DNA of 43,514 nt, taken from Didymodactylos carnosus (lineage: Eukaryota; Rotifera; Eurotatoria; Philodinida; Philodinidae). Below, one piece after another: positions 1 through 9,033 of the stretch. The DNA lies in the NCBI GenBank assembly GCA_905250885.1, contig CAJNOQ010000679.1:1-43514 (forward strand). Reading direction: 5' to 3'. Positions within the stretch are counted from its first letter, which is position 1; every line of letters begins with the position of its first letter. The notes beneath the pieces were generated by a model. It was not told where the DNA came from. It saw nothing but the letters and a program-made list of their open reading frames with translations, and made no database searches. The position numbers and the translations under genes were made by a program.

Positions 1-1550
1 ACACCGAGTAACTGTTAAAATTCAACCTTAAAGGGTAACTAACTAAATAAATTAGTTACTTATTACTAGTAACTAGTAATTAAACTATATTAGTAACGAA
101 TAACGGATCTAGTTACTAGTAAAGTAAATCGATTTTTGAGTAATAGTTGTTTCAAAGCAGAAAGGCAATGTATGGTATATGGGATAAAAGTTCCATTTTA
201 AAAGGTTCTGTTCGGTTTTTATCAAATCGATCATATTGAAAAGAATTCTCCTTGGCGTAAGATATATTGCTAGAAACGTGTGATTACAATTATAAAATAA
301 ATTAATTTAATCAAATTAATTTTAAAAATTTTCAATACAAATTGAAGTTGTCTTCATAATCATTTTTATACCTTTTTAATTTTCCAATATTGATCACTGC
401 CAGTTTTAGCAAGTATAAACTGACTATTGTTTCTACCTTCATTAACAATATCAAGAGATTTATCATCACCTTACCATTGTGTTGTTAAGCGATAGTAGGA
501 GTTTGCATCAAAACGTCGTTTTGTGACTACAAAATAAAAAATGCCCAATGAACGAACATGTCTTTGAGGGTGAACTAACTAAAAACCAATGGCCATGGAT
601 GTCTTTTGAATAACGTTAAAAGAAAAACAGAGCCCTGCAAACAGCTTCAACAAACATGCTCTATAATAAACTTTCAATCATTGATGATCATGCTATAGAC
701 TACTTTTCAATCGTGTCTGGGCATAACTTTAGACTATTGAATTTCAGAATTGCTCGTGTTGACTACGTATTTATACTTATGTTTTGTTGAAAGATGATGA
801 AATCCATCGCAAGTATATTCTACAGTCATATTATTCACCATGGGATGTAGGTTTAGATCTAACTCCTCTCTAGTTATTGTAGTTTATACTACATGCTTTA
901 TTTTTAATTTCGTCAAAAAAATAAAGAAAAGTTCTTCAAACAAATGTTAGCCGTCCTCTTTTCGCTCATCCATTTTCTTTTCAGCTATACAAAATATGTT
1001 CTCTAAAAAATGCGAACCGTTCTCTTTTAAATATTTTTCCCCTAAAAATCAACTTCTATATATTCTCTTCTGTTAAAAACGGTATAAAATCAAACGATGC
1101 TTACGTATTGAATTTTAATATGTATAATACTCTACTATAAAAAAAAGAAATTAAGCAAAAAAAATGCTAACGAAGAATAAATGAAGTGATGTCATATTCA
1201 TCATAGTCTTAGTTATTATCGATTTTTGTACATGTCTAGGCATCTGAAGTTATTTTTTCTTTCTGTTGAATAATAGTGAATATGAAGTAAAAAAAACGAA
1301 ATATATTACACTTAGTGAAAATGACTGGGCAGCATTAGAATCTGTAAGTTTTTATTTTTTCCATCTTTCGTAATCGTTAGAATTGATTGTTTCCCTTGAA
1401 GGAAGTTTGCGGATATTATGAAGAACAATGTGCACCAGAATCTCGTTTTCACACTTTGCAATCAATCAGTACAGTTAAAACGTGCCAACGTATAAATATA
1501 GGTTTCAAAAGATAAAATTGACAAATCCTATAGGTATCCTAAGGTATGGG
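1..1550. other. AT-rich intergenic stretch at window edge
   Basis: No convincing gene. The first 130 bases carry repeated TAGTTACT / ACTAGTAA words in both orientations, which looks like the end of a palindromic repeat cut by the window edge. One pair of short open segments (1277-1343 and 1402-1501) is separated by a 58-nt GT-AG gap and could be a gene or transposase remnant; see findings. The remainder is low-complexity A/T sequence. Confidence 0.5.
1277..1501 (+). pseudogene. possible two-exon gene fragment, unknown
   Basis: Two open segments share a frame across a 58-nt gap that starts GTAAGT and ends AG. The first ends in ...SENDWAALES and the second begins EVCGYYEEQCAPESRF and ends before a GTTTCA donor-like site. 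The gap length equals the small introns of the large gene downstream. I do not recognise the family, and no start, stop or further exon was found. Chance is a real alternative. Confidence 0.2.
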
Positions 1551-1552
1551 TA

Positions 1553-1755
1553 ATAGTAACATGAAAACACCCACGGACATCCACAGATAGCTACTGACAG
1601 CTACACAGACAACATAGAGGCATCGCCGCTTCTGTGTCGCTCTCATGTCAGTAGAAGTGGATGTTTGTGTAGTTATTTTTGGTTGTCTCTGAGTGTCTCT
1701 GTGCTGTCTGTGTTGCTGTCAGTGGCTATCTGTGAGTGTCTTCATGTTTTACTAT
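1553..1755. mobile_element. ~200-bp palindromic MITE with TA ends
   Basis: The ends are inverted copies: ATAGTAACATGAA on the left, and on the right the complement of ATAGTAAAACATGAA. The match continues inward through CACAGATAGC(T/C)ACTGACAGC. TA dinucleotides flank both ends (1551-1552 and 1756-1757), as expected for a Tc1/mariner-type target duplication. The interior is rich in CTGTCTGTG-like words. There is no coding capacity. Confidence 0.6.
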
Positions 1756-1757
1756 TA

Positions 1758-2994
1758 TTGCGCTTCTATTTTACTAGTTCGAATAGTATTTTATAGAATA
1801 GTTGTTTTTAGAAAATTATTAAAAAGACAATATGAAATATTGGTGTGATCTATACTAAGAATGATGGAAATGAAACAAAAATTGTCAACAATAAACCATT
1901 ATAAGGCTATGAAGAATAATTTTTCTATTGTTTGTTCAAAATAATTTGTTAATTGGTATTTTTCTGTTAAATTGTCTGATAAGTTTTCATATGTTACATG
2001 AATACTTTTCTAGCCTTATTTTTATTCTAGTATGAATTTCATGTATTGAACGTTGTCTTCGCTGATTTTCTCTCTTTTTGTTAGTAGAATGATGAATAAT
2101 GATATTTCTTTTCTACGCTTTGATCGGCATGAACAAGTATCTTACAGATGATACTAGTCAATGTAACATAAACAGCAATGCCAGAATACAGCGAAAAAAA
2201 CACAGGAAAGTTAAGAACAAACGATAGTAGATAGAAAGCATGACGGTACAGGAAGAAGCTAGTAAGATTTGTATTTGTTTTGGATATGTGTGTGTCCGAG
2301 CGATAGAAAAAGAATAAATTATACAACGTATAATATTTTTTTCTAATATTAGTTATATGTATACATATACAAAGAATATGTTTGAGTAAAAACTACAACC
2401 ACCATCTCGTTCTTGTTTATTTCTTGTCTTACCGAACATTTTTCTTGTCACTCATCTTTTTTCGTTTCTCTTTTGCTAACTATCTTTTTCCACTTGATGA
2501 TATGTCCAGTTGATAATGTTTCGTTCTAAAATAGTAAAATATCAACCGACAGATAGAAAGAGAAAAATTGCTTGACATTAGTAATGAGTCGAGTTTGTCA
2601 TCGTTAAGAAAAAGCTTTACAGTTTTTTACTAATTATCAAAATTGTTAATATTTAACAAGTTATGGATAAGGAATTCACGCATCTCTTAGATAATGGTAC
2701 AGGTATGTTAATTAAAATAGTTTATTCCTATTATTAGTAATGTTTTCTACTATTAGAAGTATTCTTGTTATTAAGGCCTGCTTGTTTGACAGATGCTGTA
2801 AAACTATTTTTGAATTCTTCGAATCGTTTCATGATAGCAGAACGCTGGTGACGTGTTAAACAGTAATTCTTAAACTCTAGAAGAAAATTTTACATTTATA
2901 TCGCTCATTTGATAAAATGTTAGATTTTTGATCGATTCTCGTCTTTAAACATTAGAGAAAGTGTTCAGCAATTCTCTCAGATAAGATAGCACAA
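1758..2994. other. intergenic stretch, no firm gene
   Basis: No gene can be supported. A plus-strand pair of short open segments (2663-2702 and 2793-2851) is joined in phase across a 90-nt GT-AG gap and would encode a 32-residue product ending at TGA; this is weak. A minus-strand open frame at 2081-2326 is hydrophobic, but lacks recognisable family features or splice partners. Confidence 0.4.
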
Positions 2995-3836
2995 GCGAAA
3001 TGAGTCTTTTGTCTAACAGGTTATGCATAAGTTTTGCAATAAATGTTAGTCACGATTTCTCCATATTTCCAGTTTCCTGGAGACTGGTTTTTTTTCTTGT
3101 TTGAAAGAGCAAAGTCTAAACTACAAATCGTGTATCAAATAAAATTTTCTCTCGCAAAACTTCATTGAGAAAAAAATTCAAAAATTCAACATCACTAAAA
3201 ACGTTCTGATAGAATGTTACTAAAATATCAGCTTTTCTGAAAATCGAAATTTTGCATCTACCACTTAGGGATTCCAGCAGAGGCGTCACATGAAGCAGGA
3301 AGTTAATGAGATTAGATTTTAGTTTTACATCAGATTGTAGAAAATTGAATGGAGAACAATATTTAGTTCAAAAATTGAAAAAAAAATTCATCTGTTAATT
3401 CAAGATAATTAATGCTAACTAATTGATTTTCTAATGGTGATCAGACAAACGATTATTTCTTCACAAAAACTAAACAAAAAGACAATATATTGCACACCAT
3501 TCGAAAGAGCGTTTCAAACGCTCTTAGATGTAATAATCAGTCATTCTTCAAACTTATCCTTAAATGAGAACAGAACCTTTTCGAAGAAGATAGAGAGCGG
3601 ACATTTTGACAATTTACAAGAACATTTTTGGTGCTGTTAAGATTTTGATTTTTTTTCTTAATAAAGTTTTACAAGAGAAAATTTTGTTTGATACACGATT
3701 TATAGTTTAAACTGTTCTCTTTCGAACAAAAAAAAAAGTAAAGTCTCCAGAATATTGGAAACATGGAGAAATAGTGATCAACATTTATTGCAAAGCTTAT
3801 CCATAACCCGTTAGCTAGCTTTTTCTCATTTAGCAA
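2995..3836. mobile_element. fold-back element, ~200-bp diverged arms
   Basis: The left arm (about 2995-3195) and right arm (about 3636-3836) are imperfect inverted copies. Paired words include TTTGCAATAAATGTT and GTGTATCAAA. The 440-bp loop is AT-rich and non-coding. Arm divergence suggests an old insertion. Termini and target duplication are not clear, so the class is unassigned. Confidence 0.6.
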
Positions 3837-4934
3837 TTTTCTTCCCATAATTTTCTCTCTCGTCAAATGGAAAACTCATATCATCTATTTTAATTCTACT
3901 TTCAATAATCTTACAGTTTTTGGAGAAGTTTTGGTTTTCATTGTCAACGTCATGTAAAAGACGTATGTCAATGATGATGAAAATTAGAATGAAAAAATTC
4001 GTGACGTGCAAACACAAAATGCAGAAAAGAACACTATAGAAAACTGTAGAACTATAGAAAAGAGCACTATAGAATCTAAGAAGATTCAGTTGTGTGTGTA
4101 CTTCTGTGTGTTCAGTCACGAAATGTTCAGTGTTCCGCATAATGCCAGATTTTGGACTGCTATCACTATCACATTTGTTGACGAATAATGGCATGTTCTT
4201 GTAATGAATGCAATAGTAGTGTCATGTTTTTGTCAATGATTAAGAGATCTACTTGAAAATTGTGAGCGAAATTTTGAGCGAATTTCTGAAAATTCAGTTC
4301 AATAACTGGATGATATTTTGATTTCTCAATAATGTCAGTATCAAAAATACATCAAAATAGATCATTTCTAGAATTTTCAAGCAGATCTCTAAATTATAGA
4401 CCGAGATACGACGACACTTCACTTTTGTTTCCCATGGAAAGAGTGTCCGAAAAAATATTTATTATCTTCAGTGCAAAAAAAGTTGTATGTAGCACATTTT
4501 GTGTCCCGTAAAAACACAACTAGCTACAATTTACATGCATCCAGTAATCCAGGCATGCATCCAGTAATTGACTAAGGATTTTATATTTTTTAACAAATCT
4601 GATGTTTCATAAATGCTTCATTAAAAATTTTCTGACTCGGCAAGAATTTAGAGCAAACATTTCTCTACAAAATGAGAAAGCTTTGGAGGAGAAAAATTTT
4701 GAGAATTCAAAGATGTATATTGGGTGGCACGGGCCTGGACAAAGTAACACCACTCCGCTATGAGAGATAATAAAAGAATGTGGATTTTTCAGAATGTACA
4801 TTGTTTTGAGACCTGCGATTTGTATAGATCGATAAAACTCGATGAGCATCATCAATCCAGTCTTGACACTTGCGCACAAGGTTGATCTATATATATGTTA
4901 CTGGAATGTGCACATTCCCTGACAGCGAATTTGC
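3837..4934. other. intergenic stretch with a small hairpin
   Basis: No gene is seen. A small inverted repeat of about 150 bp occupies roughly 4243-4395 (AGAGATCTACTTGAAAATT pairs with the complement of AGAGATCTGCTTGAAAATT). A 17-base direct duplication, GCATCCAGTAAT with its surroundings, lies at about 4534-4570. The open frames here are A/T-rich noise. Confidence 0.4.
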
Positions 4935-4959
4935 GTATATCCCATGGGCAATTCTGTCG

Positions 4960-5282
4960 AAGTTTCACGACGTTGGGGTTGTGCAATTACAATATCAAAT
5001 GCGTGGTCACGTGAATTTTCTATAGTTTCACACGCGTTCAATTTCACAAGCGAGAATTTCTTTTCACATGTGTTCACATACCATTTTACGACTTTCACTA
5101 GTGACCACGTGCGAAAAATATGACGCGAGAGTTTCCGTAAACAGTTTACACGTTGTCACATGTGGAATATATTCTTCACGCGTGCCCACACATCATTTAC
5201 GATGTTCACGTGTGGCCACAGTTCATTTCACGATATTCACGTGCGACCACAGTTCATTTCACAATATTCACGGGTGTACACG
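4960..5282. repeat. 31-bp degenerate tandem repeat, E-box core
   Basis: Units begin near 5063, 5094, 5155 (a decayed unit lies between these), 5175, 5205, 5236 and 5267. Spacing is close to 31 bp. The best copies read TTCACGTGTGGCCACAGTTC followed by ATTTCACGATA. The core CACGTG / CACATGTG is palindromic. The block is bracketed by short inverted ends (TATCCCATGGG near 4938 and CCCGTGGGATA near 5305), suggesting that the array is the body of a small mobile element. Open frames across it only reflect the repetition. Confidence 0.65.
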
Positions 5283-5579
5283 CCGTTTTATATACTAAAA
5301 TTTTCCCGTGGGATAGCACTGAAATTTTTCTCGGAATATAATCAATTGATAAGTTATATAGGCAACTGACGTTGGAAGTTAGAGTAGAAAAAAACCGTAA
5401 AATGTAGTAATCTGGTTATTAAAATTATGCTGGATTCACCTCGTTTCTTTTGATGCGACACATTGATATGATCAAATATTATTCTTTTAACCGGACAAAG
5501 TGTGTTAATAAACTATGCAGACAACAAATTAAATAAGTTGAGTTTTATTTTTACATGGTTTTGATGAATGACAACGGGC

Positions 5580-6045
5580 GTTACCTGAAACAGAGTTTTT
5601 TAGCATTTGCACCTGTTTTTTTCACAGTCAGGACGGTGGTCACAATCAAAAAGTCCTTTACCACCAACTAATGATTGATTAACTATAACTGAACGAAGTG
5701 GTAATGACGTACTACCCAATGCAGTTGGTTTTAAAATGGTTTCACAATATTAACGATCTTTTCGATTTGATTTTATGGGAATAGTACCTCCACGACAACC
5801 AATAGTGTGTAAACCATTATGATGTATATTAACTACCACACCTGAAAAAAACACAGGCTTAGTTTAGTAGTAATAGCCGAAACTGATCAACAAATTGACA
5901 CAAAAAGCGAGCGTTGTCTAATATTCTCAAAGAATCAACACAATATCTATCAATAGGTGGCATTTTGATAAGCACATTGTCATCTATTCGTAATGATGAT
6001 ACAGTTTCAGCCCGTGCGGTGCTTGCCTTCCTTGACCGGTATTAG
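5580..6045 (-). pseudogene. decayed integrase C-terminal region (KRBA2-like)
   Basis: On the minus strand, a segment at about 6020-5866 reads ...RIDDNVLIKMPPIDRYC. After an apparent acceptor TTTTTTTCAG near 5844, a second segment reads ...HHNGLHTIGCRGGTIP... and later GGKGLFDCDHRPDCEKNRCK. The V-L-I-x-x-P-x-x-D-R motif, the x-I-G-x-x-x-G segment and the closing Cys cluster match, from memory of the family, the region behind the rve integrase core in KRAB-A-domain-2-like integrases of mobile origin. An internal TAA near 5763 and another just after the last Cys-Lys-Cys break the frame. No integrase catalytic core is present upstream, so this is a relic. Confidence 0.55.
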
Positions 6046-6647
6046 CTAAATGCAAACATTGTTGAATTCATAATCTAGTAAAATATGATAATGCTACAAT
6101 ACTTACCTATATTTCTATTTTCGTTTCTTCAGAAAACTAAATAATAATGTTTCCACCCTATCCGACTACTTTAGTTTTTGTCGAATTTTCACGTTGAAAA
6201 ATTACCGAGATTTTCACCAAAAATGAAAATCTAATAAAAATTTCGAATACACATTGGCCGATTCAGTTTTTGACCCTGATGCCGAATATGATATTTTTAT
6301 TGCATAAAAGTTGAATTCTGATGGAGAAAATTGAGAATTACGAGTAGAATTCTGGCTTTACAGAAACCTTTATAATGACAAGGTGCCCAAGGACACTTTT
6401 TTCTCTATATTATATATATCAAATTGTAGCTATATAACAAATTCTCTACCAGATCCAAAACTACGATCTATAATATATATCAGATGTGGTAGAAACATTA
6501 AATTTGATTCGACCCGTTTTTTTCTTAGAGTGGTTCTAAGGTCGGGTATGTACCTAGAAATATTCCTTTCTTCACTCTACATCTAGGCTTTGATTAGTTG
6601 ATGAAATTCAGGCATGGGTCGATTTTGTCAGATAACCTTTTCCTGCA

Positions 6648-7208
6648 GTATATAGTAGGCCTCTAGCATTCAGATAGATTACATATATCTAAGATATATC
6701 TCTGTTGACATTTGCTTCGCATTTGTCATATTCCGTCTCTCTGCAGAAAAGAGAACGAAAACAACAGTATGAAAAATATTTTGTGTAATCAATCGCTCAT
6801 AGCTCACTCATTTTCTGATCAAATTAAATAATTCTTTGAGCATCAGATTCACAAGACTTTCTTCTACTCACAAATGATTAAAGTCAACCTGTTTATTTTC
6901 CCGTCCAAACATCAAGCATGTAGACTTTAATCAAGTCCGTTGTAGGGTTTCACTGTAGAAGTCTTGTACTTTTTCACATTTGTGAGTAGAAGAAAGTCCT
7001 GTGAATCTGATGCTCAAAGAATTATTTAATTTGATCAGAAAATGAGTGAGCTATGAGCGATTGATTACACAAAATATTTTTCATACTGTTGTTTTCGTTC
7101 TCTTTTCTGCAGAGAGACAGAATATGACAAATGCGAAAGCAAATGTCAACAGAGATATATCTTAGATATATGTATATCTCTATCTGAATGCTAGAGGCCT
7201 ACTGTATA
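6648..7208. mobile_element. fold-back element with near-identical arms
   Basis: The arms at 6648-6876 and 6977-7208 are close to perfect inverted copies of about 230 bp, separated by a loop of about 100 bp. Paired words include GTAGGCCTCTAGCATTCAG, TCTGTTGACATTTGC and GATCAAATTAAATAATTCTT. Arm differences are few (for example TTCGCATTTG against TTTCGCATTTG), so the element is young or homogenised. It has no coding capacity, and its class is unassigned. Confidence 0.8.
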
Positions 7209-7249
7209 TATAACATGGTTCTTACGACAAAACTTAGAATATTTTTCTT

Positions 7250-7490
7250 CTCAGGTCAAAAAATCAGATCAAGATCTTACATGATCTTATAAAATCTTAC
7301 GGAAAATCATAGAAACGGTTCCATCTTATAAACATCGTACAAGAATTTCTACGAAATCTGATGAAATCTTACTATAAGATCTTACATCAAGAATCAGTTT
7401 CTATGTTTCTTACAGAATCTTACAAATTCTTATACGAATCTTAGGAAATCAGACGGAATCGTACAAGAATCTTAAAAAAACTTACAGAAA
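7250..7490. repeat. degenerate AATCTTACA minisatellite
   Basis: The word AATCTTAC, with variants such as GATCTTAC and AATCGTAC, recurs many times at irregular spacing of roughly 12-25 bases. It looks like a decayed short tandem repeat. No gene overlaps it. Confidence 0.5.
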
Positions 7491-7974
7491 TATTCCAAGC
7501 TGCGACCTTTTATTATAAGAATGAAATACTAAGATTTCTAATATTTACGATGCTAAAATGCTAGAGTGGTGCAGATTTCAGCACAAAATCTACACTTCTC
7601 TACCATACTCTACAAAAAGAAGGCTTCTTTGTGACAACGTCTTCTTTTTGAGATTCGTACCTTCCGAATGGTCGACCATTTTAGTATTGTCACTTCTTTA
7701 TGGAAAATGAGTGTTTCAACTTCGTCGTTTCGACCGTGGTAAAATGTAGAATGTTGTTGGTTGAAAGCCAAATCGCTTATCGTATCGTTTTAATCCATCG
7801 AACATTTTCTGACACTTTTTGCTCAAATAGAACGATTGCAGTGTAGCTATTACTGGTAAAAGAAAAGACTGGCCTCGATTGTTTTTTGAATAGTTCAGAA
7901 ATGAAAGAAATTAGAGAACTCAGGTTACACTACTCAAAGTATGGTACATCTTTCTGTAAGAGATATTAATTCAA

Positions 7975-8170
7975 AACGTTTTTTTCAAAGTAGGTTTTCT
8001 AGGAGATCCTTAGAAAACCATATCATTACTCAACAACTTTAAATACAACTCGTTTGCTTTTTTTCACTAATAGATAGCTCACTGATAGAGTGCTCTTCAA
8101 AATGAGATTCAAACGAGATCTTGATTTTCAGCAGTTTAGTTGTAGCATCGGATTTCCTGGAAGTTGTATG
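7975..8170. mobile_element. relic of the 10403-10941 fold-back family
   Basis: Blocks match the left half of the element at 10403-10941 in order: GTAGGTTTTCTAGGAGATCCT, then GTGCTCTTCAAAATGAG, then TCTTGATTTTC and GCATCGGATTTCCT. Identity is patchy and the right half is missing, so this is a decayed partial copy. Confidence 0.5.
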
Positions 8171-8239
8171 ACTGACATATAGTAGCGTTTAGTCGCATGG
8201 ATACCAAATGGGACATTGGGACAAATGGAACACCCTCAC

Positions 8240-8462
8240 AATTGATCAAAACGGCTTGAGAACGTCAGAAGATACTTAATTGGAGCTATTCTATATATGA
8301 TTTAAAATGAACTTTAGAAAAAGTTTCAAGAAAATGTTTTGGTTTTCCAGCTGAATTTCCAAAGAACCTTGAAAGCAACATTTCTTTTTCTATGCCAGAT
8401 TTATATGTATGTAATACAAAACAGTGTATCTTCTGACGTGCTCAAGCCGTTGTGATCAATTA
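8240..8462. mobile_element. ~220-bp hairpin element
   Basis: Arms of about 37 bp at 8240-8276 and 8426-8462 are inverted copies (ATCAAAACGGCTTGAG and its complement, followed by CGTCAGAAGATAC). The 150-bp interior has no coding capacity. Target duplication is not resolved. Confidence 0.55.
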
Positions 8463-9033
8463 TGATGTAGTTATGCATTTTTTAATATTAGGCAATAACA
8501 ACCTAAAATGGGCTAGTTTAGATAAACTGAGTTTTCTCTAGATTTTTGAATATTTTCCAACAAACAAATATTGCCACAAGATTCAGTTCTTGCAGAGCAA
8601 GAAATTTTGTGTCTTTTGCCAGGAGTAGAGCGATATTTTCACAGTTGCAGGTTGCAGAAAGATATAAGAATTATCTAATTATTTTTCTTTAATATGTTGT
8701 AATGATGTAAATCAAAAGATTTTCATTTATTAGGTGAGGTTACTAGGAACTTCGTAAAAGTATCCAAACATAAAGCAGTATATATGTGTGACACATATAT
8801 TAAAATAGAACTTGTAATATTTGCGTGGAATTATTCTTTTCTCATTAGACTTTTAACTGATACATAAAATTCGTAATCAAGCAGCCATATTTGAAAATAA
8901 CTATAACTCTTATTATGTAATACCGATTAGGCTGATATAAAAAACAATTCATTGAAAGTATTTTTGAACGGTGCTCCCGAGACTTTGTAAATATCGTCAA
9001 AATTCAGATGCACCACTAAGAAAGTTTATGCCA
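8463..9033 (-). other. probable 3' UTR and downstream flank of CUB-LDLa gene
   Basis: This lies immediately downstream of the minus-strand stop codon at 9036-9034. A canonical AATAAA on the minus strand sits at 8731-8726, about 300 nt past the stop, and is a reasonable polyadenylation signal. The rest is AT-rich sequence without genes. Confidence 0.4.

Noticed and set aside
2081..2326. Hydrophobic 81-residue minus-strand frame, possible membrane protein
   Set aside because: Aromatic-rich hydrophobic frames are common in AT-rich non-coding DNA. No family pattern, splice partners or start context.
5068..5369. Overlapping open frames in three phases
   Set aside because: They are produced by the 31-bp tandem repeat, which keeps several frames free of stops.
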